Shown piece after piece: positions 23,370 through 31,791 of a stretch of DNA of 64,000 nt. A model generated the notes under the pieces. The model was given only the letters and a program-made list of their open reading frames with translations, was not told where the DNA came from and did no database searches. This DNA comes from Viridibacterium sp035456105. Lineage in GTDB: Bacteria; Pseudomonadota; Gammaproteobacteria; Burkholderiales; Rhodocyclaceae. A program made the position numbers and the translations under genes. The DNA lies in the NCBI GenBank assembly GCA_035456105.1, contig DATIDV010000022.1, forward strand, positions 244,303-308,302, written 5' to 3'. How positions within the stretch are numbered: position 1 is the first letter of the stretch; each line of letters begins with the position of its first letter.

Positions 23370-24446
23370 ATGGAGAACGATCTGGAAAATGGGCTGCAGG
23401 CCCATGAGCTGCAAGAGCAGGGCGCGCGCAACGAGTTTGTATTCACTGGACGTGGCAGTGAGTACTTCCGTATCTGGATCGTCAATCTGTTGCTGTCCAT
23501 CATCACGCTAGGCATTTACTCCGCCTGGGCCAAGGTGCGGCGCGAACAGTACTTTCACCGCAATAGCCTGCTGGCCGATTCGGCCTTCGAGTATCACGGC
23601 AACCCCATCTCCATTCTCAAGGGGCGTCTGCTGGTTGTTGGCCTGCTGTTTGCCAACAATATTCTCGGCGGACTAAACCCGATCTTTGCACTGGTCATGG
23701 GTATCGTGTTCCTTGTGGCAACGCCCTGGATCATCTGCCAGGCCGTACGCTTTCGCACCTGGAATACGAGCTGGCGTGGCGTACGTCTGGGGTTTACGGG
23801 CAGCTACGCGGGCGTCGCCAAAGTGTATTTTCTCAACGGCTTGCTGGTGCTGGTGACGCTGGGCTTTGCCGCCCCTTGGTGGCTCAATCGCTTTCAGCGT
23901 TATCTGGTCAGCAATCTGCGTTTTGGCGGAGAGCAATTCGAATCCGAAGCGCCGACCTGGGATTACTACAAGCCGCTGCTGGTGCTGTTTGCCTTCTTTG
24001 TGGTTGGCGCAGGCGTGCTTGGGGCAATCCTCGTCCCCGCCGTGTTCATGCGCCGAGGCAGTTCTCCCTCGCAGGCCGTCGTGTCGTCAGTCGTGGTCGG
24101 CTTTCTGATCTTCTATGTAGGTTTGTATCTTATCGGCGGCAGCTACGTGCGCGCGCGTTTGTCGAACACCTTGTGGAACCATACGCGCATAGGTCAGCAT
24201 CAGTTTGAAAGCAGCTACCGCACGCTTCGCTTGTTTGCGCTGATGGTCACTAACGCACTGGCCATCCTGTGCACGCTGGGCCTGTTTGCGCCGTTTGCCA
24301 AGGTACGCATGGCGGCCTATCGTGCCGAGACCCTGGCGCTCGACAGTGCTGACTCACTGGATGTTTTTGTAGCGCATCAGGAAGAGTACGCGCGTGCTAT
24401 CGGTGATCAGGCGGCCGAGTTGCTGGATGTTGATCTTGGTTTCTGA
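23370..24446 (+). CDS. YjgN/DUF898 family multi-spanning membrane protein
   Basis: 358-residue inner-membrane protein of the DUF898 (YjgN) family, function unknown. Its architecture is a repeated unit: F-x-G-x-G-x-E-x-F-R-I-W near the start, then LLSIITLGIYSAWAKVRRE and a later copy ALAILCTLGLFAPFAKVRMAAYR, typical of this family. About six to eight hydrophobic helices are visible. ATG at 23370 has GGGGAT six bases upstream. The last 20 bases overlap the M48 protease gene; DUF898 and M48 genes are often paired, implying a joint role in membrane-protein quality control or envelope stress (inference). Confidence 0.85.
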   Translation: MENDLENGLQAHELQEQGARNEFVFTGRGSEYFRIWIVNLLLSIITLGIYSAWAKVRREQYFHRNSLLADSAFEYHGNPISILKGRLLVVGLLFANNILGGLNPIFALVMGIVFLVATPWIICQAVRFRTWNTSWRGVRLGFTGSYAGVAKVYFLNGLLVLVTLGFAAPWWLNRFQRYLVSNLRFGGEQFESEAPTWDYYKPLLVLFAFFVVGAGVLGAILVPAVFMRRGSSPSQAVVSSVVVGFLIFYVGLYLIGGSYVRARLSNTLWNHTRIGQHQFESSYRTLRLFALMVTNALAILCTLGLFAPFAKVRMAAYRAETLALDSADSLDVFVAHQEEYARAIGDQAAELLDVDLGF

Positions 24447-25482
24447 GGCCCATCCTGAGTCCGGGCGCGTCGCCATTCGCGGACGCTACTTCGACGGGCG
24501 TAGCACGCGCCCTCTGGATGTCATGGTGTCGAGTGACGGTAGCAGTCTGTACATCTCCGGGGAGTATGAAGCGCGCTGGGATGTATCGGCCGTGTCGATC
24601 AGCGAACGTCTCGGGCGTACGCAGCGCAAGATACTGCTGCCTGATGACGGCCTCATTGAGGTTCCCGATACGCCACAATGGGATGCCTTGCCGCAGCAGT
24701 GGGGGCGCTCCGGTTTGGGGCTTGCGTGGCTGGAGTCGCATTGGCGCCCTGTGATGGCCAGCCTGCTTGGCGTCGTGGTGGCGTGTGCGGCGCTCTATGT
24801 CTACGCCTTGCCGTGGCTAGCCGGGCACCTGGCCGAGCAGATTCCAGTGGCGTGGGTGAATAAGCTTTCGGTCGACACACTGGAAGTGATGGATCGTTTC
24901 TATACGGCGCCCAGCAAGCTGCCCGCTGCGCGCCAGAAGCAGATTGCCGATGTCTTCGCGCAGTGGTCGCCTCCGGGCGGTGCGGCTCCGACTTATCAGC
25001 TGCACTTCAGGGATGGCGTGCACATAGGGCCGAATGCCTTCGCCCTGCCTTCTGGCGATATCGTCATGACTGACCAGCTCGTAGCGCTGGCGAGTGACGA
25101 TCGCGAGATTCTCGGCGTATTGGCGCATGAGCTCGGTCATTTGCAGAAACGGCACGTCGTGCGGCAACTTATGCAGAGCGCGATGCTGGCCATTGTTGCC
25201 AATGTGTTTCTTGGGGACATGGGCGACATTACGGGCTCTGCAGCCGCTTTGCTGAATCTGCGCTACTCGCGCGATTTCGAGCGTGAAGCGGATGATTATG
25301 CGGTCAGCATGATGCGAAACAATCACGTCGACCCGGAACGCCTGGCGGTGATATTGCGCAAGCTAGACCCTGAAGGGGCGAAGGGCGGGGAGGAGGGAAG
25401 CCGCTACTTTGGCACCCATCCCGTTACTTCGGAGCGCATCAAGCGTCTGCAGGAGAGTGCGCCGAGCGAGGGCCGACAGTAG
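24427..25482 (+). CDS. Membrane-anchored M48-family zinc metallopeptidase
   Basis: 351-residue protease. An N-terminal beta-rich domain of about 100 residues (RYFDGRSTRPLDVMVSSDG...) precedes one transmembrane helix (about 115-137), and the catalytic domain follows with HELGH near residue 235 and the third zinc ligand in READDYAV. This places it with M48 peptidases (HtpX/BepA relatives). The catalytic part faces either the periplasm or cytoplasm; topology is not certain. The chosen ATG lies inside the upstream DUF898 gene (20-base overlap), consistent with coupling. It ends 11 bases from the convergent hemF gene. Confidence 0.88.
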   Translation: MLILVSEAHPESGRVAIRGRYFDGRSTRPLDVMVSSDGSSLYISGEYEARWDVSAVSISERLGRTQRKILLPDDGLIEVPDTPQWDALPQQWGRSGLGLAWLESHWRPVMASLLGVVVACAALYVYALPWLAGHLAEQIPVAWVNKLSVDTLEVMDRFYTAPSKLPAARQKQIADVFAQWSPPGGAAPTYQLHFRDGVHIGPNAFALPSGDIVMTDQLVALASDDREILGVLAHELGHLQKRHVVRQLMQSAMLAIVANVFLGDMGDITGSAAALLNLRYSRDFEREADDYAVSMMRNNHVDPERLAVILRKLDPEGAKGGEEGSRYFGTHPVTSERIKRLQESAPSEGRQ

Positions 25483-25493
25483 CGGTTCGGTCC

Positions 25494-26507
25494 CTACACC
25501 CAGTTGCGGGGCGTAAGGAATTCGCTATAGAGACGAGCCTCCGGGCTGCCCGGCTCGGGCTGCCAGTCGTAGCGCCAGTTAACCACCGGCGGCATCGACA
25601 TGAGGATGGATTCGGTACGCCCGCCGGATTGCAGGCCGAACAGCGTGCCGCGGTCGTAGACAAGGTTGAACTCCACGTAACGACCGCGACGATACGCCTG
25701 GAAGTCACGTTCGCGCTGCCCATACGGTTTGTCGCGATGACGCTCGATGATGGGCAGGTAAGCATCGAGAAAAGCATCGCCGACACTGGCGGTCAGGCTG
25801 AAACACTGGTCAAAGCCGAGTTCGTTGAAATCGTCGAAGAACAGGCCGCCCACGCCACGCGGCTCGTTACGGTGCTTGAGGAAGAAATAGCGATCGCACC
25901 AGTCCTTGAAGCGCGGATGCAACTCGCTGCCGAAGGGGCTCACGGCCATGCGGCAGGTCTGGTGGAAGTGACGTACGTCCTGCTCGAGCGGGTAATAAGG
26001 CGTCAGATCCATGCCGCCGCCAAACCACCATGTGGGTTTGATCAACTGCGTCCGTGGCGGCATGGCGCGCGCCTGCGCATCGCCGTTTTCGGGTTTGCGA
26101 CGCAGCGGAGATGCGGCGAAACGTGGCCGCGATACTTCCTCCGGTTCGGCCTCAGTACTGCTTTCGCCCCGTGCGGAAAAGAAACGCACGTTCATGTGCA
26201 CGGTGGGGCAATAGGGATTGCGTGGATGCAGTACCAGCGACACACCCATGGCTTCGAACGCGGCACCTTCCAGCTCCGGTCGGCTGGCACTGGCGGAGGG
26301 GGGGAGTCGGTCGCCGATGACATGCGAGAAATTAACGCCACCACGCTCGAAGAAATTGCCGTCCTCGATGACGCGCGTAATGCCACCTCCACCACCGGGG
26401 CGCTCCCAGCTATCCGTCCGGAAAGTCTTGCCGTCGAATGCTTCAAGCGAAGCGACGATACGGCGTTGCAGGTCCAGCAAGTAGGTGCGTACAGCGGTAG
26501 CGGGCAT
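25494..26507 (-). CDS. hemF: Oxygen-dependent coproporphyrinogen-III oxidase with internal insertion
   Basis: Decarboxylates coproporphyrinogen III to protoporphyrinogen IX using O2; cytoplasmic dimer. It has all the HemF landmarks: WERPGGGGGITRV, NFSHVIGD, CPTVHMNVRFF, WWFGGGMDLTPYY, KHRNEPRGVGGLFFDD, YVEFNLVYDRGTLFGLQ and GRTESILMSMPP. At 337 residues it is longer than the usual about 300 because some 38-40 charged, Pro/Arg-rich residues are inserted between the NVRFF strand (about residue 108) and the WWFGGG motif. The insertion is in frame and flanking motifs are intact, so the enzyme is probably active. It is convergent with the M48 gene and downstream of purD. Confidence 0.96.
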   Translation of the reverse strand: MPATAVRTYLLDLQRRIVASLEAFDGKTFRTDSWERPGGGGGITRVIEDGNFFERGGVNFSHVIGDRLPPSASASRPELEGAAFEAMGVSLVLHPRNPYCPTVHMNVRFFSARGESSTEAEPEEVSRPRFAASPLRRKPENGDAQARAMPPRTQLIKPTWWFGGGMDLTPYYPLEQDVRHFHQTCRMAVSPFGSELHPRFKDWCDRYFFLKHRNEPRGVGGLFFDDFNELGFDQCFSLTASVGDAFLDAYLPIIERHRDKPYGQRERDFQAYRRGRYVEFNLVYDRGTLFGLQSGGRTESILMSMPPVVNWRYDWQPEPGSPEARLYSEFLTPRNWV

Positions 26508-26643
26508 GATTCAGTCTAGTCGGTCAGACAGCCGTGGTTGCACGGAGAAGAGCGTGCAGTGTGACGGTTGTTGGCGAGATCTGCCGTGATGTATGCCCGA
26601 TTGAGCACACACCCCCAAGGGAAATTGATTTGCGTCAAATGGT

Positions 26644-27924
26644 TCAGCGTTTGATGGCGCGATGACCGATGTCGGAGCGGTATTGCATCCCGTCGAAGTG
26701 AACGTGACCGAGGGCTTCATAGGCGCGCATTTGCGCTTCCTTCACCGAGTCTCCCAACGCCGTGACACATAGCACGCGCCCACCTGTGCACACAGTCTGG
26801 CCGTTCTGATTGGCCGTGCCCGCATGGAAAACGTGCGCGTCTTCAAGCTTCACGTCGAGGCCCTTGATGGCGTCGCCCTTGCGCGGGTTTTCCGGATAGC
26901 CTGCAGCGGCGAGTACCACGCCGAGTGCGACACGGCGATCCCAATCGGCCTCGGCCGTGTCCAGCTTGCCTGCTACGGCTGCTTCGATGAGGTCTACCAG
27001 GTCAGTCTTGAGACGCATCATGATGGGTTGCGTTTCGGGGTCGCCCATGCGGCAGTTGAACTCCACGACACGGGGCGCGCCGCTCTCGTCGATCATCAGG
27101 CCCGCATACAGGAAGCCGGTGTAGGGCAGGCCTTCGGCGGCCATTGCGGCCAGTGTCGGGTGAATGATCTCGCGCATGACGCGGGCATGGGTCTGCGGTG
27201 TCACGACCGGGGCGGGAGAATATGCACCCATGCCGCCCGTGTTGGGGCCGCGATCGTCGTCGTGCAGGCGTTTGTGGTCCTGGCTGGTGGCCATCGCCAG
27301 CGCGTGCTTGCCGTCGGCCATGACGATGAAGCTGGCTTCTTCGCCCTGCATGAACTCTTCGATAACGACGCGTGCGCCAGCGTCGCCGTAGCTCACGCCC
27401 AGCTTGTTATCGAGCAGCATCATGTCGATGGCTGCGTGGGCTTCGTCGAGCGACATGGCGACGACAACGCCCTTGCCCGCAGCCAGGCCATCGGCCTTGA
27501 TGACGATGGGGGCACCCTCCTGATCGACGTAGGCGTGAGCCTCGCGTGCGTCGGAGAAGGTCTGGTACTTCGCGGTCGGAATGTTGTGACGGACGAGAAA
27601 GCGTTTGGCGAAATCCTTGGACGACTCCAGCTGCGCGGCTTCACGCGTCGGGCCGAAAATTTGCAAGCCTGCTGCGCGGAAGGCGTCCACCACGCCGGCG
27701 GCAAGCGGCGCTTCCGGGCCGACGACGGTGAGGGCGACGTGTTCGCGGCGCACGTAGTCGATGAGTTCCGGTATGGCCGTGATGTTCACGTTCTCCAGGT
27801 CTGCTTCGCGGGCTGTTCCCGCATTGCCGGGCGCGACGATGACCTTCTGGATGCGTGGAGATTGCGCCAGCTTCCACGCCAGAGCGTGTTCGCGACCACC
27901 GGAGCCGATGACGAGGATTTTCAT
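26644..27924 (-). CDS. purD: Phosphoribosylamine--glycine ligase (GAR synthetase)
   Basis: Second step of purine synthesis, joining glycine to phosphoribosylamine with ATP. The 426-residue ATP-grasp enzyme starts with MKILVIGSGGREHALAWKL, followed by VAPGNAGTA, the ATP-binding APIVIKADGLAAGKGVVVA, the DHKRLHDDDRGPNTGGMGAYSP signature and metal ligands in EFNCRMGDPETQ. Length is normal. It lies on the same strand as purH, with pagP in between, and hemF follows after 136 bases, so a purine-linked transcription unit is possible. Confidence 0.97.
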   Translation of the reverse strand: MKILVIGSGGREHALAWKLAQSPRIQKVIVAPGNAGTAREADLENVNITAIPELIDYVRREHVALTVVGPEAPLAAGVVDAFRAAGLQIFGPTREAAQLESSKDFAKRFLVRHNIPTAKYQTFSDAREAHAYVDQEGAPIVIKADGLAAGKGVVVAMSLDEAHAAIDMMLLDNKLGVSYGDAGARVVIEEFMQGEEASFIVMADGKHALAMATSQDHKRLHDDDRGPNTGGMGAYSPAPVVTPQTHARVMREIIHPTLAAMAAEGLPYTGFLYAGLMIDESGAPRVVEFNCRMGDPETQPIMMRLKTDLVDLIEAAVAGKLDTAEADWDRRVALGVVLAAAGYPENPRKGDAIKGLDVKLEDAHVFHAGTANQNGQTVCTGGRVLCVTALGDSVKEAQMRAYEALGHVHFDGMQYRSDIGHRAIKR

Positions 27925-27965
27925 TTTGCGAGTATGCCTTTACTGATGCTTTTTACTGCAATCTC

Positions 27966-28547
27966 TTACTGAACTCTCAGCCAGAAGAATGCGACATTGG
28001 CTGTTCCCTTTTTGACGCCGGGAACATAGGACGCCTCCAGCGATACGCGCCCCATACCAACATGAAAGACAGGCAGGATGAACGGAAGCGGAATGTAGTT
28101 CGCGTAGTCGGCGCGCATCATCAGCCCGAAGGTTGCGCCCAGACCATAGCGGATACCACCTTCTGTGCGCCACAGCCAGTTGTAGTTATAGCCCAGATGG
28201 TATTCCGGTTTGTCGTAGGAGTCATGGAACTCCAGCGCATAGATGGCACTGTGATTGCCATTTTTCAGTTCCCTGCTGCGCCCGATGCCAAAGCCCGGCA
28301 TGGGATTGTTGTTCTGCTCATCACGCTGCTCCTTGCTGTAGGCAAATGGCATGTGATAGGTCTGGAGCGGGATGAAAACGTTCCAGTCGCCATCGCGCAG
28401 AGTGTCGGTAGTGGCGCCGATTGTCTCGTCCCAGACTTCTTGGTAGAGCGGCTTGCTCTGTGTATCTGTCGTCGATTGTGCTGCAGCCCACAGCGGGCAC
28501 GCCAGTAGCAGGGGCGCCAGAAATTGGCGCCACGATGGGTAAATCAT
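27966..28547 (-). CDS. pagP: Lipid A palmitoyltransferase PagP
   Basis: Outer-membrane enzyme that moves a palmitoyl chain from phospholipid to lipid A, hardening the membrane against cationic peptides. The 193-residue product has a signal peptide (to about AAAQS, residue 24), then the conserved eight-strand barrel sequence. The catalytic trio matches enterobacterial PagP: His65 in YHMPFAY, Asp109 and Ser110 in FHDSYDK; NYIPLPFILP and ASYVPG are further family motifs. ATG at 28547 has GGAA upstream; the longer open frame is not needed. It is inserted between purH and purD on the same strand. PagP is less common in betaproteobacteria than in enterics, though known in Bordetella. Confidence 0.9.
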   Translation of the reverse strand: MIYPSWRQFLAPLLLACPLWAAAQSTTDTQSKPLYQEVWDETIGATTDTLRDGDWNVFIPLQTYHMPFAYSKEQRDEQNNNPMPGFGIGRSRELKNGNHSAIYALEFHDSYDKPEYHLGYNYNWLWRTEGGIRYGLGATFGLMMRADYANYIPLPFILPVFHVGMGRVSLEASYVPGVKKGTANVAFFWLRVQ

Positions 28548-28591
28548 GAAGATTCCGGGAGTAGCGTTTTTCTTGTGTCGTGTCGCCGCCA

Positions 28592-30187
28592 TCAATGGCG
28601 GAAGTGGCGATAGCCGGTGAATACCATCGCAATGTTCTGCTCATCTGCGGCAGCGATCACTTCGGCATCGCGCATCGAGCCACCGGGCTGGATCACGGCT
28701 GTTGCGCCAGCTTGGGCAAGGACGTCGAGACCGTCGCGGAACGGGAAAAAGGCGTCCGAGGCGACCACGCAACCGGCGATGGACAGCCCGGCATTCTCGG
28801 CCTTGATCTTTGCAATTCGCGCAGAGTCGACACGGCTCATCTGGCCCGCACCAACGCCGACCGTCATCGCGTCCTTGCAGTACACGATGGCATTGGACTT
28901 GACGTACTTGGCGACGCGCCAGGCGAACAGTAGATCGCTCATTTCCTTGTCGGTGGGCGTTCGCTTGGTGACGACCTTGATGTCCGCCGGTGTGATGACT
29001 GCATCGTCGTAGGTCTGCACCAGCAGGCCGCCGGCGACGCGCTTGTAGTCGGTCTGCGAGATCTTGCCGAGGGCGCATGTCAGGACGCGTACGTTCTTCT
29101 TCACGGCCAGCAGGGCCAGCGCGTCGGGCGTGTAGGCCGGGGCGATCAGCACTTCCATGAACTGTGCGGAGACCGCTTCAGCGACGACGGCATCCACGGC
29201 GGTGTTGAAGGCAATGATGCCGCCGAAGGCCGAAGTTGGATCAGTCTGGAAGGCCTTGCGGTAAGCCTGTTCGGCATTCGCACCGATGGCTGCGCCGCAG
29301 GGGTTGGCGTGCTTGATGATGACGCAGGCCGGGGTGGCTGCGTCGAATGCCTTGACGCACTCCCAGGCTGCATCGGCGTCGGCGATGTTGTTGTATGACA
29401 GCTCCTTGCCTTGCAGCTGCGTGTAGGAGGCGATGCCGCCTTCAGCAGCCGTCGGGTCCTTGTAGAACGCGGCTGTCTGGTGCGGGTTCTCGCCGTAGCG
29501 CAGGTCCTGCACCTTGTCGAAAGCCAGTTGCAGTTTGGTCGGGTAAACGGCGCGGGCGGGTGCGGCCGTTGGTTGCAGCTTGTCGGCATCAACTGCGGTG
29601 AGCCAGTTGGCAATCGCCGAGTCATAGCGCGCCGTGTGGGTGTAAGCCTTGCGGGCCAGGTCGAAGCGTGTCTTGTAAGACAGCGTGCCGGCGTTGGCCG
29701 TCAGCTCGGCAACGATGCCCGCGTAGTCGGCCGGGTCGGTGACGATGCCGACACCGCCCGCTTCGGTACCGTGATTCTTCGCGGCGGCGCGCACCATGGT
29801 CGGGCCGCCGATGTCGATATTCTCAATGGCGTCTTCCAGCGTGCAACCGGCCTTGGCGACTGTCGCTTCAAAAGGGTAGAGATTGACGACAACCAGGTCG
29901 ATGCGCGGGATCTGGTGCGCGCCCAGCGTTGCGAGGTGCTCGGGCAGATCGCGACGCGCGAGGATGCCGCCGTGCACCTTGGGGTGCAGGGTTTTGACGC
30001 GGCCATCAAGCATTTCCGGAAAACCCGTGTAGTCACCCACATCAGTGACGTCCAGGCCCGCATCGCGAATGGCCTTGGCCGTGCCGCCCGTGGACAGCAG
30101 CTTGATGCCGAGCGCGGCGAGCTGACCTGCAAAGTCGACAAGGCCTTGCTTGTCGGAGACGCTGAGAAGAGCCTGGGTGACTTTCAT
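28592..30187 (-). CDS. purH: Bifunctional AICAR formyltransferase / IMP cyclohydrolase
   Basis: Last two steps of purine synthesis to IMP. The 531-residue protein has the N-terminal MGS-like cyclohydrolase domain (MKVTQALLSVSDKQGLVDFA, LLSTGGTAKAIRDAGL) and the C-terminal formyltransferase domain with KYVKSNAIVYCKDAMTVGVGAGQMSRVDS and ASDAFFPFRDGLD. ATG at 30187 was chosen with AGGA about ten bases upstream. It follows fis and dusB on the same strand with an 82-base gap, an order common in betaproteobacteria. Confidence 0.97.
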   Translation of the reverse strand: MKVTQALLSVSDKQGLVDFAGQLAALGIKLLSTGGTAKAIRDAGLDVTDVGDYTGFPEMLDGRVKTLHPKVHGGILARRDLPEHLATLGAHQIPRIDLVVVNLYPFEATVAKAGCTLEDAIENIDIGGPTMVRAAAKNHGTEAGGVGIVTDPADYAGIVAELTANAGTLSYKTRFDLARKAYTHTARYDSAIANWLTAVDADKLQPTAAPARAVYPTKLQLAFDKVQDLRYGENPHQTAAFYKDPTAAEGGIASYTQLQGKELSYNNIADADAAWECVKAFDAATPACVIIKHANPCGAAIGANAEQAYRKAFQTDPTSAFGGIIAFNTAVDAVVAEAVSAQFMEVLIAPAYTPDALALLAVKKNVRVLTCALGKISQTDYKRVAGGLLVQTYDDAVITPADIKVVTKRTPTDKEMSDLLFAWRVAKYVKSNAIVYCKDAMTVGVGAGQMSRVDSARIAKIKAENAGLSIAGCVVASDAFFPFRDGLDVLAQAGATAVIQPGGSMRDAEVIAAADEQNIAMVFTGYRHFRH

Positions 30188-30269
30188 GAGGAGTCCTGAT
30201 TGAAGAGAGGAAGTTCTGGGAACGGGAGCCGTGGCGCTGAGCACAGGCCCGAGGATGTAGCAGGAAGTG

Positions 30270-30527
30270 TTACAGCAGTCCGTGTTCGGTGAGCTTGCGG
30301 CGCAGCGTGTTGCGCGTCATGCCGAGGATCTCGGCTGCCTGTGTCTGGTTGCCGCGGGTCTGGCGCAGAACCGATTGCAGCATCGGTTTCTCTACCTCGC
30401 GAATCACCATGTCATAGATGCCGACCGGCTTTTCACCGTCGAGGTCGGTGAAATAGCGGTCGAGCGCCTGCGCGACGCACAGCGAAATTTCGTTCTGGCT
30501 GTTGTTCTTGTCGTTGTTGTCACTCAT
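30270..30527 (-). CDS. fis: Fis-family DNA-binding protein
   Basis: Nucleoid-associated DNA-bending protein of 85 residues that tunes rRNA and growth-phase genes. The C-terminal helix-turn-helix is clear: GNQTQAAEILGMTRNTLRRKL. The N-terminal part is short, as expected for Fis from betaproteobacteria. Its start overlaps the dusB stop by four bases, the dusB-fis operon order known from Escherichia coli and other proteobacteria. Confidence 0.95.
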   Translation of the reverse strand: MSDNNDKNNSQNEISLCVAQALDRYFTDLDGEKPVGIYDMVIREVEKPMLQSVLRQTRGNQTQAAEILGMTRNTLRRKLTEHGLL

Positions 30528-31549
30528 GCCGCCAGTGCTTCCTGTTCGTCTGATAACTCGTATTGCAGGCGATTTCCGCGTGCGGCCAGTTCACCAAAAA
30601 AGCTGTCCACGGCCTCGCATTGCGCCGCGACGGTCGGCAACAGGTACATGCTGCTGCGGAATGCAGCAGAGCCGACCAGCCCCTTGGTGTACCAGGCAAT
30701 GTGCTTGCGTGCGACGCCCACCCCGGACGCCTCGCCATAGAACTCGTAGAGATCGGCAAGATGCTCACGGCATACGCGGTGGATCTCGCTGACTTCCGGC
30801 GGCGGCAGTTCTTCGCCGCTCTGCAGGAAGTGTTCGATCTCGCGGAAGATCCACGGTCTGCCTTGTGCTGCGCGTCCGATCATGACGCCGTCCGCCCCCG
30901 TGTACTGCAACACGGCCTTGGCCTTTTGCGGCGAGTTTATATCTCCGTTTGCAATGACCGGGATACGGACACGACTTTTGACATCAGCAATCGTGTCGTA
31001 TTCGGCCTCGCCCATGTACTGGTCGCAACGCGTGCGGCCATGGATGGCGATGAGCTGTATTCCGGAGTCCTCGGCGATGTGCGCAATGCTCGGCGCATTG
31101 CGCGAATTGCGATCCCAGCCGGTACGGAATTTGAGGGTGACCGGCACATTTGGCACGGAAGCCACAACCGCTTCGAGGATGCGAGCAACGAGTGGCTCAT
31201 CACGCATCAGCGCCGAACCTGCTGCCACGTTGCAGACTTTCTTGGCCGGGCAGCCCATATTGATGTCGATGATCTGCGCGCCGTTGTCGACATTGAAGCG
31301 TGCGGCCGCGGCCATCATTTGCGGGTCTGCACCTGCGATCTGCACGCTGATCGGATCGACTTCACCCGTGTGATTCGCACGGCGTTGTGTCTTGGTGCTG
31401 CCGTAAAGCTGTGCGTTGGAGGTCACCATTTCCGAGACCGCCAGGCCCGCGCCCATTTTCTTGCAAAGCTGCCGGAAAGGACGATCCGTTACGCCAGCCA
31501 TCGGCGCAACAAAGAGCGTATTTTTCAGACGGATACCTGCGAATTCCAT
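30524..31549 (-). CDS. dusB: tRNA-dihydrouridine synthase B
   Basis: FMN enzyme that reduces specific uridines in the tRNA D-loop to dihydrouridine. The 341-residue protein has a TIM-barrel start LFVAPMAGVTDRPFR, the catalytic-Cys motif INMGCPAKKV (Cys100), KFRTGWD, AIHGRTRCDQYMG and the FMN phosphate site IANGDI...GADGVMIGRAAQG. Length is normal for DusB. It is the first gene of the dusB-fis-purH group; the spacer upstream contains a terminator for the chpA operon. Confidence 0.96.
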   Translation of the reverse strand: MEFAGIRLKNTLFVAPMAGVTDRPFRQLCKKMGAGLAVSEMVTSNAQLYGSTKTQRRANHTGEVDPISVQIAGADPQMMAAAARFNVDNGAQIIDINMGCPAKKVCNVAAGSALMRDEPLVARILEAVVASVPNVPVTLKFRTGWDRNSRNAPSIAHIAEDSGIQLIAIHGRTRCDQYMGEAEYDTIADVKSRVRIPVIANGDINSPQKAKAVLQYTGADGVMIGRAAQGRPWIFREIEHFLQSGEELPPPEVSEIHRVCREHLADLYEFYGEASGVGVARKHIAWYTKGLVGSAAFRSSMYLLPTVAAQCEAVDSFFGELAARGNRLQYELSDEQEALAA

Positions 31550-31732
31550 GGGCGATGGGCGTCAACGTGCGCGTCACGCAGCAGCTGCGAGAGGGCGCGC
31601 GGTGCGCGGGGTCATGAGTGGGGAAAGGGCGCAATTCTACCCCGCCGGAAGGCCGTGGGGGAATCTGCGCGGAAGTTTGGAGAGCTGCCGACGTGCTAAA
31701 AGTCGCGATTGTTGCGGGAGTCAAAAAACACC

Positions 31733-31769
31733 AGGGCAGCAAGGAAATCGCCTGATTTTCCTTGCTGCC
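31733..31769 (-). terminator. Rho-independent terminator of the Pil-Chp operon
   Basis: 14-bp stem GGGCAGCAAGGAAA / TTTCCTTGCTGCCC with a nine-base loop. On the minus strand it is followed after about five bases by six T residues. It lies 23 bases past the chpA stop. Confidence 0.85.
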
Positions 31770-31791
31770 CGGTCTTCTCTGGCTGCCTTCG

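Noticed and set aside
26824..27972. 382-codon plus-strand open frame opposite purD
   Set aside because: Antisense shadow; purD motifs are complete on the minus strand.
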